A DNA stretch of 64,000 bases, from contig NZ_WNZY01000001.1 of NCBI RefSeq assembly GCF_009725205.1, forward strand, positions 186,001 through 250,000, given 5' to 3'. A program made the translations under genes and the position numbers. Every line of letters starts with the position of its first letter. Positions within the stretch are counted from its first letter, which is position 1. The notes beneath the pieces were generated by a model. It saw only the letters and a list, made by a program, of their open reading frames with translations, was not told where the DNA came from and did no database searches. Of this stretch, positions 50,905-60,208 are shown in pieces. This DNA is from Paenibacillus timonensis (GTDB taxonomy: Bacteria > Bacillota > Bacilli > Paenibacillales > Paenibacillaceae).

Positions 50905-51249
50905 GTGCTGCTGAAAATCATAGGCAAACGGATTAAGCAATTGCGGAAAGAACAAGGACTTACACAAGAGGAACTCGCTGAAAAAGCGGGTGTTAACGCA
51001 TCATACATAGGAACTGTTGAACGTGGAGTCCGAAATATTTCCATCGAGACTCTTGAGAAAATCATTCAAGGGCTGGATGTACCTTTGGCGGTGATGTTTC
51101 AGTTTTACGAAACGAAGAACGTGGACTCATGGAAGGATAAGGCCGAGGTTTTAGAGGTTATAAGTTCACTGCTTTACAATCGTTCTTTGGAAGAGAACAA
51201 ACTTATTTTTCGTGTGATTAAAGATATATTGGATACGAAAGATGTATAA
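50905..51249 (+). CDS. XRE-family (controller-like) regulator
   Basis: A 114-residue protein with HTH KQLRKEQGLTQEELAEKAGV, NASYIGTVERGVRNISIETL, followed by EKIIQGLDVPLAVMFQF; this resembles restriction-modification controller proteins and SinR-like regulators. GTG start with GAGAGGTGG upstream. The 40-residue C-terminal extension is helical. It lies 78 bp before the DUF262 nuclease gene and beside an operator-like palindrome, suggesting control of the nuclease. AT-rich. Confidence 0.82.
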   Translation: MLLKIIGKRIKQLRKEQGLTQEELAEKAGVNASYIGTVERGVRNISIETLEKIIQGLDVPLAVMFQFYETKNVDSWKDKAEVLEVISSLLYNRSLEENKLIFRVIKDILDTKDV

Positions 51250-51327
51250 GAATGTTGAAGTTAAAACACATCAGATAATTTAGGTATAAATTTTATAGTA
51301 AACTCTTTATATGGGAGATGAATTGAT

Positions 51328-52908
51328 TTGTCGGAGCCGTTAACTATAAGAAAACTCATCGAAAAGATAACTTCTGGAGAAATTCGCATACCCGCATTTC
51401 AAAGAGGGTACGTATGGTCTTCAGAACAAGTTTCATATTTGCTGGATAGTATCTATAAAGGATTTCCTATTGGTACTATATTACTTTGGCGGACGCGGGA
51501 GAGATTAAAGGTTGAAAGAGACTTGGGTAACTTTACACTTCCAGATCCAAGAAAGGATTATCCGATAGACTATGTACTTGACGGTCAGCAAAGACTCACT
51601 TCTCTTTTCAGCGTTTTTCAAACAGAACTATCCCCTAACCAAAATGATGAGTGGCTAGATATCTATTTCGATTTCACAAGTAAGGATGTTGTTCAGGAGA
51701 GTAAGTTTGTTCCGCTTAAGGTTCAAGATTTTGATCCTACTCGATATTTTCCAATGAATTGTTTATTTGATTCGGTAAAATATCGAAAGGCCGCGGAAGG
51801 ATTAGATGCTGATACCATAGTAGTTATTGATAAATTACAAGAGCGTTTTAAGGAAACTCTTATACCAATTCAAATTATGGAGACCGAAGATAAGCATCAT
51901 GTTGCTATTGTTTTTGAAAGGATTAACCGATTCGGTACACAACTTGATACATTTCAGTTGTTGTCTGCCTGGAGTTGGAGCACCGATTTTGATTTACAAG
52001 ATGAGTTTACACAGTTAGCCGAAGAAATAGAGCCATTTGGATTTGGTGATCTATCATATGATAAGGATTTGCAATTGAAATGTTGTAGTGGTGTCATATC
52101 AGGTGATACTGCCCCTGCTGCAATTATTAATCTTAAAGGTGAAGAAGTACGAAATAATTTCACTAAAATTAAAAACGGAATAAAGTCTAGTATTGACTTT
52201 CTACAAAGAGAATTGAATATATTCTCACTTAAATCGATGCCGTATCCAGCTATGATTGTTGCACTTACAAGATTCTTCGCTACTGATAAAGAGAATGGGG
52301 TTCTATACACTGAAAAACAAAGGAAGCAACTTATTAGATGGTTTTGGAGATCATGTTTCTCTCGTAGATATTCTAGTGGTGTCACTGATGCACACAAGGC
52401 TGATCTAAGAGCAATGGATGAACTGCGTAAAAACGAAGATTATGACATTGCAAGTTTTGAGTGTACGGTAGACTCTTCTTTCTTTGAAAGCAATCAATTT
52501 AATGTAAGCACTGTAAATACAAAAACTTTCATAACTTTATTAGCTCACAGAGGACCTAGGTCTTTTATTTCAGGAGCAAAGGTAGATTTAAGTAAAGTTT
52601 TGAAGAATGTGAGTAGAAATGAATTTCATCACATATTCCCTGTTCATTACTTAGAAAATTCCCTGAGAATAACCAATAAAAAGGATATCAACTTACTTGC
52701 GAATATTTGCTTTTTAAATAATGCAGATAACCAAAAGATAAAGGATAAGGCACCTTCATTGTATAAAAGTTTAATTGATCCTATGAATCTGCCAGCTATT
52801 TTAGAAACGGCATTTTGTCCACCTGATGCGCTTGATATGGACTATAATGAATTTCTTAAAATAAGGATCGAAAACCTAGTGAACTATGCAAGAGAATTAA
52901 TTAAATAA
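51328..52908 (+). CDS. DUF262 and His-Me finger nuclease (GmrSD-like)
   Basis: A 526-residue protein. The N-terminal DUF262 (ParB/Srx-like) domain has IPAFQRGYVWSSEQVSYLLD (FQRGYVW, 24-30) and the signature VLDGQQRLTSLF (DGQQR, 85-89). The C-terminal part has EFHHIFPVHYL (His434-His435-x-x-Pro438) and INLLANICFLNNADNQK, a DUF1524/HNH-like His-Me finger. This combination occurs in GmrSD-type modification-dependent restriction systems; here both parts are on one short chain. TTG start with GGGAGATG upstream. Clearly AT-rich, suggesting transfer. Ends at its own terminator. Confidence 0.87.
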   Translation: MSEPLTIRKLIEKITSGEIRIPAFQRGYVWSSEQVSYLLDSIYKGFPIGTILLWRTRERLKVERDLGNFTLPDPRKDYPIDYVLDGQQRLTSLFSVFQTELSPNQNDEWLDIYFDFTSKDVVQESKFVPLKVQDFDPTRYFPMNCLFDSVKYRKAAEGLDADTIVVIDKLQERFKETLIPIQIMETEDKHHVAIVFERINRFGTQLDTFQLLSAWSWSTDFDLQDEFTQLAEEIEPFGFGDLSYDKDLQLKCCSGVISGDTAPAAIINLKGEEVRNNFTKIKNGIKSSIDFLQRELNIFSLKSMPYPAMIVALTRFFATDKENGVLYTEKQRKQLIRWFWRSCFSRRYSSGVTDAHKADLRAMDELRKNEDYDIASFECTVDSSFFESNQFNVSTVNTKTFITLLAHRGPRSFISGAKVDLSKVLKNVSRNEFHHIFPVHYLENSLRITNKKDINLLANICFLNNADNQKIKDKAPSLYKSLIDPMNLPAILETAFCPPDALDMDYNEFLKIRIENLVNYARELIK

Positions 52909-52915
52909 GTTTGAG

Positions 52916-52950
52916 AAGCACCGTTTCTATACGGTGCTTCCGTTATTTTT
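52916..52950 (+). terminator. intrinsic terminator
   Basis: AAGCACCGT (52916-52924) and ACGGTGCTT (52931-52939), then CCGTTATTTTT. Confidence 0.88.
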
Positions 52951-53026
52951 CGCTGTACTCACCTCATCCCCACCAGTCACTGATCCCCCGTGCCAGCGGA
53001 CTATAAACTTGGTGATTGGATCTAAT

Positions 53027-53071
53027 AAAAGCAAAAGAAGCTTGATCTACTCCAGCGTAAAATCAAGCTTC
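53027..53071 (-). terminator. terminator overlapping the end of the next gene
   Basis: GAAGCTTGAT (53037-53046) and ATCAAGCTTC (53062-53071) form a perfect 10-bp stem that includes the last codons and stop of the minus-strand gene; TTTTGCTTTTATT follows on that strand. Confidence 0.8.
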
Positions 53072-53460
53072 ATCTGAATATCCAATCCGCGTTTGAAATA
53101 CAGCGTATACTCCCCAGGCTCCCACTTCAAATTTTTGAGTCGCATTTCAAAGGCAGCCAAGTCAGCCGTTTCTCTTTCTTTTTGAACTTGAAGAACTTCG
53201 CTGTCCCCGCGTTTGGTTACATATAACTGAGCCTGACGAAGGCTCTCCTTCTTATCCGGGTAGATGGCCATGGCGATAAGCCCGGCGTTATTAACAAAAT
53301 GATCCGAATGATCGTTGATCCTAGCGAACTCCGGATTGGGGGTGTGTCCGAGCTGGAGATCGTATTTTGTGTTTCTGACGAGCTGAGGGTACAGGTATAG
53401 GAATAGAAAAATGGCACTGACGCCTAGCACCATCGTTACCCCAATCAATCTCCGCTTCAA
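53047..53460 (-). CDS. hypothetical membrane-anchored or exported protein
   Basis: A 137-residue protein with an N-terminal hydrophobic segment (LIGVTMVLGVSAIFLFLYLY) and an extracytoplasmic beta-rich remainder (YDLQLGHTPNPEFARINDHS, LKWEPGEYTLYFKRGLDIQM). No family recognised. TTG start with AAAGGAGG 7 bases upstream. Probably co-transcribed after the methyltransferase gene (25-bp gap). Confidence 0.7.
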   Translation of the reverse strand: MKRRLIGVTMVLGVSAIFLFLYLYPQLVRNTKYDLQLGHTPNPEFARINDHSDHFVNNAGLIAMAIYPDKKESLRQAQLYVTKRGDSEVLQVQKERETADLAAFEMRLKNLKWEPGEYTLYFKRGLDIQMKLDFTLE

Positions 53461-53485
53461 ATGTCGTCCTCCTTTCCCTAATTCG

Positions 53486-54253
53486 CTACGGCTTCCTGGC
53501 TAAATACAAATCGAGGGTATCGTGTAATTCAACCTTTCCGCCGTAATGGTTGATGGCCTCAATCATCTCTTGCTCTATACGCACGCGGAGCTCCTCCGGG
53601 AAAGCCCGATGGTCCGAATACGTATTTAGGAGGGCCACATAGCTTGGTGCATCAAAAGTTCGGGTCTGATGATAGATTTTGAATTTCACGTCGGCGAAAC
53701 CATATTGTTCGAGGGTATGAACCATTTCTAAGCTTTTCTGTTCGGTATGCGGCGCAGGTTCTTTCGAGGAGGGCGCGTATTTCGCGTAGATGTGCTGCAT
53801 GGCTTCATACAGGTCGTCTTTCCGGGCCGGGAACGGACGATTCCAGAATAACGCAAGCACGCCTCCGCTTCGCAAGAGCTGATACGCTTTGGGATATCCG
53901 ATTTCTTGCGAGATCCAGTGGAACGCCGTGGCGGAGTAGATTAAATCGTATTGCTCAGGCTCCAACCTGACGCTTTCGAAATCACTCTGAATCACGCGGA
54001 AATGGGGAAACCCCGAAAACTTCTCCACAGAAAATTTGGCCAAATTTTCTCCGAGTTCGATGGCGGTAATCTCGCAGCCGGCGTTCAGGAAAGGAAGGGT
54101 GGCTTGACCCGTCCCGATGCCCACCTCAAGCGCCTTCATCCGCGGATTGAGATCAGCATACCGAATCACATCCTGAAAAAGCTCCTCCACATACGTGGGG
54201 CGCATCTTCTCATAGTTTACGACGTCCTCATTAAACTTCAGACGCAAATCCAT
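53486..54253 (-). CDS. class I SAM-dependent methyltransferase
   Basis: A 255-residue Rossmann-fold methyltransferase. SAM-binding motif I is ALEVGIGTGQATLPFL; motif II ITAIELGENL; IQSDFESVRL; YDLIYSATAFHWIS; post-motif LLRSGGVLALFWN. It belongs to the methyltransferase_11/UbiE-like group; substrate unknown. GGGGGAAG upstream. Part of a minus-strand group of small genes (54639 to 53047). Confidence 0.88.
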   Translation of the reverse strand: MDLRLKFNEDVVNYEKMRPTYVEELFQDVIRYADLNPRMKALEVGIGTGQATLPFLNAGCEITAIELGENLAKFSVEKFSGFPHFRVIQSDFESVRLEPEQYDLIYSATAFHWISQEIGYPKAYQLLRSGGVLALFWNRPFPARKDDLYEAMQHIYAKYAPSSKEPAPHTEQKSLEMVHTLEQYGFADVKFKIYHQTRTFDAPSYVALLNTYSDHRAFPEELRVRIEQEMIEAINHYGGKVELHDTLDLYLARKP

Positions 54254-54282
54254 GAATAACTTCCCCCTTCACACCTCGTGAT

Positions 54283-54639
54283 TCAATCCAATTTGGAAGA
54301 ATGATACTTAACCCATTTCTCAATTTCGCTCTTTAAGAAAATATAACTCCGGTTGGGGAGCTCCATGCGAGGCAAAAACGAGTAGGTATCATAAACGTTC
54401 CCATTGAGATTTCCCCGCTTCTTCCGGTCCAATTCCAGAATGTCTTGCAACTCACTCCTGGTGATTCCTAGGTAATCGGCTAATTCGCTTTCCGTCAATA
54501 TCGACTTATCTTCGCTGACTTTCTGTTCCTGTATAGCCGGATCGGGCTTATCTTCTCCTCGCTCGGCCAGCAGATAACATCCACCTAGAAACGCAGCAGA
54601 TAGAATCAAGCTGCAAATGATATTGCTGTATTTGTGCAT
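54283..54639 (-). CDS. putative lipoprotein or anchored protein with an HTH/excisionase-like domain
   Basis: A 118-residue protein. Residues 1-21 look like a lipoprotein signal (IICSLILSAAFLGGC with LGGC as lipobox, Cys21). After a polar linker, residues 47-118 resemble a MerR/excisionase-type HTH: LTESELADYLGITRSELQDI, then PNRSYIFLKSEIEKWVKY. A DNA-binding-like module behind an export signal is unexpected; it may have been recruited for protein binding, or the N terminus may be a simple membrane anchor with the domain inside. RBS GGGGGG is present. Confidence 0.65.
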   Translation of the reverse strand: MHKYSNIICSLILSAAFLGGCYLLAERGEDKPDPAIQEQKVSEDKSILTESELADYLGITRSELQDILELDRKKRGNLNGNVYDTYSFLPRMELPNRSYIFLKSEIEKWVKYHSSKLD

Positions 54640-54667
54640 ACAATCGCCCCCCTTTTTGTAAGTTCGT

Positions 54668-54853
54668 CTATAGAAATCTACTGATCAAAATAATTACAGC
54701 AATGACCCCAGCTAAAATCAGCAGATTTGTGGTTTGTCGCCAAAACCCAGGAACCCCCGTGGAGTGTAGTTTATGTTCATTCGTATCATAGTTAGCTTTA
54801 GCGCCGTGCGGATCAGCCGGATGGGAAAAGGGTTTTCCATGATCATCATTCAT
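54668..54853 (-). CDS. small C-tail-anchored membrane protein
   Basis: A 61-residue protein with a hydrophilic, His/Asp-rich N terminus (DDHGKPFSHPADPHGAKANY) and a single C-terminal helix (LLILAGVIAVIILISRFL). GGGAGG is 8 bases from the ATG. No family recognised; likely in one transcriptional unit with the three genes downstream on the minus strand. Confidence 0.7.
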   Translation of the reverse strand: MNDDHGKPFSHPADPHGAKANYDTNEHKLHSTGVPGFWRQTTNLLILAGVIAVIILISRFL

Positions 54854-54959
54854 GAATAGATCCTCCCTTCGTCATTGAAGTGATTATACCAATGATTTAC
54901 TTTCTCGACATCGTTATAAGCTATACTATATTCAAACGATATGGGAAACGAGGTGCCGG

Positions 54960-55946
54960 ATGAACGAGGAACGGAAAGACGAGGTCGGGCGGAGGTTTCT
55001 GTTAACGCCGGAGATTTCGCGGGAAGAGCTCGGCGGGCTGGAGATTCAGGAGCTGATATTTCTGGTTCATGCCGCCAAGCGATTCAAGGCGGAAGAGGCT
55101 TTCCCGGATGTGTATTTGGACGAACGGATCAAGGCCTTTACGGGCGTACTCTACGAAAAAGTGAAGCAGGCCGAAACGCTGGTTCTCGCTTGTGATCAGG
55201 CAACCGGATATCCTTACTTGGACGGGGAAGACCGGGTTTGGATGTTCTCGCAGGAGGCGTATGCCGCGAACGCGGAGGACTATTTCCGGCAACAGCACTT
55301 GATGCTGGAGATGAAGCCGATTCGCGGGGAGGATGTGCTCAGGACGTTCGGGCAGCTTCATATTCTGGGATTGCCGAAAATCCTTGTGGACAACGGTCAG
55401 TATCACATCGAATTGAACCGGGATGAGATCGTGCCGCCGCCGGATTGGACGGGGACACCGGAGATCAGCATTCCCGTGACCAATCCGGGGCTGCAGCGGG
55501 CGATGATCCGTTTCTTCCAGACGCTGGATGCGCCGACGGGTGACCCGGAGGCACGCGGGCGGGAGCTGAACGCGCTGGAGGCGGAAATGCTTGATGAGCT
55601 TTTGCAGGCGAAGTATTTGCTGCCCATGCAATTGAAGGAGTCCGATCCTTCGCCCGCGGATGAGCAAGGCAGGAAGACGTTGAAGCAAGGGGCCATCCTT
55701 CAATTCGGCGTGTTAAGCGCGGAGGACGGTTCGGCTTGGCTGCCGGCGTTTACCGATTGGCCGGAATTCGAGAAAGTTTACGACAAAACGGTCTGGAGCA
55801 GCAACATCGCGGCTTACGACGACCTGCTGGCGGTGTCCGAAAATATGGATGGCATCGTCCTCAATAGCCGGGGCATTTCGCTGCGAATCGACGCGAACAA
55901 CCGGGAGCGGATCGAGGCTTTCCGACAGGAGCGAGGCATACAGTAG
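54960..55946 (+). CDS. SseB-family protein
   Basis: A 328-residue protein. The C-terminal half contains an SseB N-terminal-type domain (LLQAKYLLPMQL, ILQFGVLSAEDGSAWLPAFT, DWPEFEKVYDKTVW, AVSENMDGIVLNSRGISLRI). The N-terminal 190 residues are a helical, unassigned region. SseB domains are associated with enhanced serine sensitivity in E. coli and with type VII/ESX-related genes elsewhere; the role here is unknown. GAGGTG precedes the ATG by 5 bases. Confidence 0.82.
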   Translation: MNEERKDEVGRRFLLTPEISREELGGLEIQELIFLVHAAKRFKAEEAFPDVYLDERIKAFTGVLYEKVKQAETLVLACDQATGYPYLDGEDRVWMFSQEAYAANAEDYFRQQHLMLEMKPIRGEDVLRTFGQLHILGLPKILVDNGQYHIELNRDEIVPPPDWTGTPEISIPVTNPGLQRAMIRFFQTLDAPTGDPEARGRELNALEAEMLDELLQAKYLLPMQLKESDPSPADEQGRKTLKQGAILQFGVLSAEDGSAWLPAFTDWPEFEKVYDKTVWSSNIAAYDDLLAVSENMDGIVLNSRGISLRIDANNRERIEAFRQERGIQ

Positions 55947-56052
55947 CAGAAGTCCGCGCAGTCCGCAGTTGCCTGTCTTTTTGCATAAATCGCCGGTCTT
56001 TGGCACAACCTTCCTGGATGAAGTGATTCGTTCAGAGGAGGCGATCCACCCG

Positions 56053-57225
56053 ATGATGTGGTTATTTGTTCTGATTTGTCTCGTCGTGCTCCTAGCCGTT
56101 GGATTGAATTTGTTCCAGAAGCTGTACCCGCCGTTTGGCGGTAAGCCGTCACCCGCAGACCTGAAGCGCTATCGGCAATCTCCAAACTATAAAGGAACGA
56201 AATTCGAATATCCCCTGGAGACGAAAATGTTCAAGCCTTCGCCGGGCAGCATGATTACGGCGCTGCGCGAGTATGTGCAGCGGAGACCCCAACTGAAACC
56301 GGATCGGCCGTTGCCTCAGGTCAAGTTGGATCGGCAGACGTTCGAAGAGCTCCAGGGGGATACGGTTGTCTGGTTCGGCCATTCCGCTCTTTTCCTACAA
56401 TTTGGGGGAGTGCGGTTCCTGTTGGATCCGATGCTTGGGCCCGCCACATCGCCGCTCGGCGGCGGCAAAAGATTCAATCGCGAGCTGCCCATCGACTCGC
56501 TGGATGAGCTTCCGCCGATCGATGTTGTTCTTCTGTCCCATGATCATTACGATCATCTGGATTACGGCACGATCCTGCAGTTGAAGGACCGGGTAGGTCG
56601 CTTCATCGGGCCGCTCGGCATCCGTTGCCATCTGGAACGGTGGGGCGTGGCCCCCGGACAAATCGAGGAATACGACTGGTGGGAAGAGTTGGAGCTCCAG
56701 GGCGTCCGGCTGGCGTGCACGCCGGCCCGGCATTTTTCAGGGCGGAGGCTGTTCAAACAAGGCGGCGGCGGCCTTTGGTGCTCATGGGTGATTGCCACGC
56801 CGAAGAGGAGGGTCTATTTTAGCGGAGATAGCGGATATGGACCCCATTTCAAGGAAATCGGCGGAAAATACGGCCCGTTCGACCTCACCCTCATGGAATG
56901 CGGCCAGTACGATGACCGGTGGTGGGATATCCACATGCGGCCGGAGCAAACGGCGCGAGCTCATCTCGATGTGAGAGGGAATGTGTTGCTTCCGATTCAT
57001 TGGGGGGCTTTTTCGCTGGCGATGCACAGCTGGTACGATCCGGTCCGTCAGCTGTCCATGGAGGCCAAGCAGCGGGGCATTCCGCTAACCACGCCAAAGC
57101 TCGGGGAACCCGTTCGGATCGGGGTATCGGAAGAATATCCGACGGAAGCTTGGTGGAAAACGCTAGAATCGGCGCGTAAAGTGGGTGGGTTTCGCGGAGC
57201 GCGTCCATCCAGTACAATGAAGTAA
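56053..57225 (+). CDS. membrane-anchored metallo-beta-lactamase-fold hydrolase (copy 1)
   Basis: A 390-residue enzyme. An N-terminal helix ([20 protein letters not shown]) anchors an UlaG/NAPE-PLD-like MBL domain: [20 protein letters not shown], the zinc motif [38 protein letters not shown], and [16 protein letters not shown]. It probably hydrolyses a phosphodiester or lactone; NAPE-PLD-like phospholipase D is the nearest named activity. AGGAGG is about 11 bases upstream of the ATG at 56053. A closely similar paralogue lies 1.7 kb downstream, beyond selO. Confidence 0.9.
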   Translation: MMWLFVLICLVVLLAVGLNLFQKLYPPFGGKPSPADLKRYRQSPNYKGTKFEYPLETKMFKPSPGSMITALREYVQRRPQLKPDRPLPQVKLDRQTFEELQGDTVVWFGHSALFLQFGGVRFLLDPMLGPATSPLGGGKRFNRELPIDSLDELPPIDVVLLSHDHYDHLDYGTILQLKDRVGRFIGPLGIRCHLERWGVAPGQIEEYDWWEELELQGVRLACTPARHFSGRRLFKQGGGGLWCSWVIATPKRRVYFSGDSGYGPHFKEIGGKYGPFDLTLMECGQYDDRWWDIHMRPEQTARAHLDVRGNVLLPIHWGAFSLAMHSWYDPVRQLSMEAKQRGIPLTTPKLGEPVRIGVSEEYPTEAWWKTLESARKVGGFRGARPSSTMK

Positions 57226-57280
57226 TTACGTCCTGCAGGGAGATCCGGCCGGGACGACAACCCTAAGGAGGGAGAAGCCG

Positions 57281-58771
57281 ATGAGCCAATCACACGAGAA
57301 TCCGAATACCGGTTGGAATTTCGATAATACGTATGCCCGCTTGCCGGAGTTCTTCTACACGAAGCAAGAGGCCAAGCCGGTTCGTTCGCCCGAGCTGATT
57401 GTGCTGAACGACAAGCTTGCGGCGGAGCTTGGCCTGGACCCTGCCGCGCTGCGAAGCGAAGAGAACGTTGCCGTCTTCGCCGGCAACCGGCTGCCGCCCG
57501 GGGCGGAGCCGCTGGCCCAGGCTTATGCGGGCCACCAGTTCGGGTATTTCACGATGTTGGGGGACGGCCGGGCCCTGCTGCTCGGCGAGCAGATCGCGCC
57601 TAGCGGCGATCGCTTCGACATCCAGCTCAAGGGCTCCGGCCGGACGCCGTATTCGCGCGGCGGCGACGGGCGCGCCGCGCTGGGTCCCATGCTGCGGGAG
57701 TACATCATCAGCGAGGCGATGCACGCGCTGGGCATTCCGACGACCCGCAGCTTGGCGGTGGTGACCACCGGGGAGACGGTGGTCCGGGAACAGGGCTTAC
57801 GCGGGGCGATTCTCACCCGCGTTGCGGCCAGCCACGTGCGCGTCGGCACGTTCCAGTACGCCGCGCAATTCGGCGAGTCGGCGGACGTCCGCACGCTCGC
57901 CGACTACGTGATCCAGCGCCATTACCCGCAGCTGGCCGAGCTCGCCGACATCGGCGAGTCCGGGCGCTATTTGGCGCTGTTAAGGGAGGCGACTCAGCGC
58001 CAAGCCGCGCTGATCGCCCAGTGGCAGCTGGTCGGGTTCATCCACGGCGTGATGAACACCGACAACATGGCCCTTAGCGGCGAGACGATCGACTATGGGC
58101 CCTGTGCCTTTATGGACGCGTACGACCCCGCGACCGTATTTAGTTCCATCGACCGTCATGGCCGCTATGCCTACGGCAATCAGCCAAACATCGCGGTATG
58201 GAACCTGTCGAGGCTCGCCGAGAGCCTGCTGCCGCTGCTGCATGAGGAGGAGGATCAGGCCGTCAAGCTCGCCGAAGAGGCGCTTCATGGCTTTGGCTGG
58301 CAATTTGAAGCGGCCTGGCTGCAAGGCATGCGGTCGAAGCTGGGCTTGTTCTCCGAACAGGAGGAGGATGCCGCCCTCGTCAAAGACCTGCTCGACCTGA
58401 TGCACCAGCATCGCGCCGATTTCACCAATACGTTCCTCGCCTTGACCTTTGATCGGCTAGAGGAACCGCCGATGGCCGGTACCTCTGAGTGGTCGGGGTG
58501 GCTTACGCGCTGGCAGGCGCGGCTCGCCGAACAGGCTGAATCGCAAGAAGCGGCCCGGGAACTCATGCGCCGCAGCAATCCGGCGGTCATCCCGCGCAAC
58601 CACCGGGTGGAGGAAGCTTTAGAAGCCGCCGTGGAGCGGGACGATTATGGCGTGATGCAGCGCCTGCTTGAGGCGCTGGCGCAGCCCTTTGCGCATACGC
58701 CGCAGCAGGCGGAATACGCGGAGCTGCCGAAGGCCTGCGACCGGCCGTACCGCACGTTTTGCGGGACGTAA
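57281..58771 (+). CDS. selO: protein adenylyltransferase SelO (YdiU/UPF0061)
   Basis: A 496-residue pseudokinase-fold AMPylator. Hallmarks: [93 protein letters not shown] (catalytic H-x-x-x-x-D-N), CAFMDAYDP. It transfers AMP from ATP to Ser/Thr/Tyr residues, linked to redox homeostasis. It ends in a Cys-Gly-Thr tail where redox-active Cys or Sec occurs in homologues. AAGGAGGGAG upstream. Confidence 0.96.
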   Translation: MSQSHENPNTGWNFDNTYARLPEFFYTKQEAKPVRSPELIVLNDKLAAELGLDPAALRSEENVAVFAGNRLPPGAEPLAQAYAGHQFGYFTMLGDGRALLLGEQIAPSGDRFDIQLKGSGRTPYSRGGDGRAALGPMLREYIISEAMHALGIPTTRSLAVVTTGETVVREQGLRGAILTRVAASHVRVGTFQYAAQFGESADVRTLADYVIQRHYPQLAELADIGESGRYLALLREATQRQAALIAQWQLVGFIHGVMNTDNMALSGETIDYGPCAFMDAYDPATVFSSIDRHGRYAYGNQPNIAVWNLSRLAESLLPLLHEEEDQAVKLAEEALHGFGWQFEAAWLQGMRSKLGLFSEQEEDAALVKDLLDLMHQHRADFTNTFLALTFDRLEEPPMAGTSEWSGWLTRWQARLAEQAESQEAARELMRRSNPAVIPRNHRVEEALEAAVERDDYGVMQRLLEALAQPFAHTPQQAEYAELPKACDRPYRTFCGT

Positions 58772-58825
58772 TGGGCAATAGGCCCGCAGTTAACACCTTG
58801 TAACCCATTCGAAATTTTCACTGCA

Positions 58826-58852
58826 AAGAGCTGTTCCGACAGCTCTTTTTTT
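58826..58852 (+). terminator. intrinsic terminator
   Basis: AAGAGCTGT TCCG ACAGCTCTT then TTTTT. The rest of the gap to 58970 shows no other feature. Confidence 0.93.
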
Positions 58853-58970
58853 CATGTGCCGGCAAGGGTTGCCCGCATGTCTCCATTTGGCAACACGCCC
58901 CGCGATGCAGTATACTCTCCTTGAATCGATCCATGATCAACTCTTTACGTAAGAAAAGGCGGTATTATAC

Positions 58971-60068
58971 ATGTATATAGCTTTAGGTATCGTGTTGGTT
59001 CTCCTGATTGGCATCATGTTGTTTCTAAGGCTGTATCCGGCCTTCGGCGGGAAGGCCTCCCCCGCCAAGCGGGCGCGTTATGCACAATCTCCTCAATGGC
59101 AGGGCAAGAAGTTTGCTTACACCGAGCCTACCTCTTCCTTCGAGCCTTCCTCGGGCAACATGATTTCGCTGTTGCGGGATTACTTGCGCGGGAACCCGCG
59201 GGTGAGACCGGACCGGACCCTGCCGGTCGTGAAGCTGGGGCGCGAGGCGCTGGAGGACCGGGATCGCGACCGGGTCGTTTGGCTGGGCCATTCGGCGCTG
59301 CTGCTGCAGCTCGGGGGCAAGCGCCTCCTGCTCGATCCGATGCTGGGCCCGTCGCCAACACCGGTCCCGCCCTTCGGCGGCAAGCGGTATAACCGGCAGT
59401 TGCCGTTCGATCTGGAAGATCTGCCGGAGGTCGATGCGGTGATCTTGTCCCATGACCATTACGATCATTTAGATTACGGCACGATCCGGAAATTGAAAGA
59501 TCGAGTGGGACGGTTCTTCGTCCCGCTGGGTGTCGGCAGCCACCTAGAACGGTGGGGCGTTGCGCCGGAGCGGATCAGCGAGCATGATTGGTGGGAGGAG
59601 CTCGACTGGAACGGCTTGCGGCTGGCTTGCACTCCGGCCCGTCATTTCTCAGGCCGGGGGCTTGCGAACCGGGACAGTACCTTGTGGTGCTCCTGGGTGA
59701 TCGCGTCGCCGGAGCGGAAGGTCTTCTTCAGCGGGGACAGCGGGTATGGCCCGCATTTCAAGCAAATCGGCGACAAGCATGGACCGTTTGATCTAGCCTT
59801 GATGGAATGTGGCCAATACGATCCGCGCTGGAGCGACATCCATATGCTGCCGGAACAGACGGTTCAGGCCCACATGGACGTACAGGGCGGGGTGCTCCTA
59901 CCGATCCATTGGGGGGCATTCACCTTGTCGCTGCATGATTGGAATGACCCGGTCCGCCGTGCCACTGCGGAAGCCGAACGCCGGAACGTGCCCGTTGCCA
60001 CGCCGAAAATCGGCGAGCCGGTGGATATCGGAGACCCGGCCTACCCCAAGGAGGCTTGGTGGGCCTAA
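58971..60068 (+). CDS. membrane-anchored metallo-beta-lactamase-fold hydrolase (copy 2)
   Basis: A 365-residue paralogue of the gene at 56.05 kb with the same layout: N-terminal helix (ALGIVLVLLIGIMLFLRLYP), FGGK-x-[83 protein letters not shown]. The two are similar from end to end, pointing to duplication around or followed by insertion of selO. AAAAGGCGG is the likely ribosome binding site. Confidence 0.9.
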   Translation: MYIALGIVLVLLIGIMLFLRLYPAFGGKASPAKRARYAQSPQWQGKKFAYTEPTSSFEPSSGNMISLLRDYLRGNPRVRPDRTLPVVKLGREALEDRDRDRVVWLGHSALLLQLGGKRLLLDPMLGPSPTPVPPFGGKRYNRQLPFDLEDLPEVDAVILSHDHYDHLDYGTIRKLKDRVGRFFVPLGVGSHLERWGVAPERISEHDWWEELDWNGLRLACTPARHFSGRGLANRDSTLWCSWVIASPERKVFFSGDSGYGPHFKQIGDKHGPFDLALMECGQYDPRWSDIHMLPEQTVQAHMDVQGGVLLPIHWGAFTLSLHDWNDPVRRATAEAERRNVPVATPKIGEPVDIGDPAYPKEAWWA

Positions 60069-60097
60069 ACGGCAGCCTGCCAGCAAACAAACAATTA

Positions 60098-60149
60098 GCG
60101 GCTTCGCCCGAGGAGGGTTTGCGCCTCGGGGGGGCCGTTTTTTATTTTC
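60098..60149 (+). terminator. intrinsic terminator
   Basis: CCCGAGG (60107-60113) and CCTCGGG (60124-60130) with outer GCGGC/GGCCG pairing, then TTTTTTATTTT. Confidence 0.88.
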
Positions 60150-60158
60150 ATAAAGGTT

Positions 60159-60186
60159 GTAACGAAATCACGATCTGCGAGTCTTA
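60159..60186 (+). promoter_or_regulatory. candidate ECF-sigma-dependent promoter
   Basis: TTGTAACG (60159-60166), with the AAC-containing -35 typical of ECF sigma factors, and GTCTTA (60181-60186) about 14-16 bases on, 23 bp before the sigma gene. Autoregulation is inferred. Confidence 0.5.
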
Positions 60187-60208
60187 TGTTGGGTAAGGTG
60201 GTGAACGC

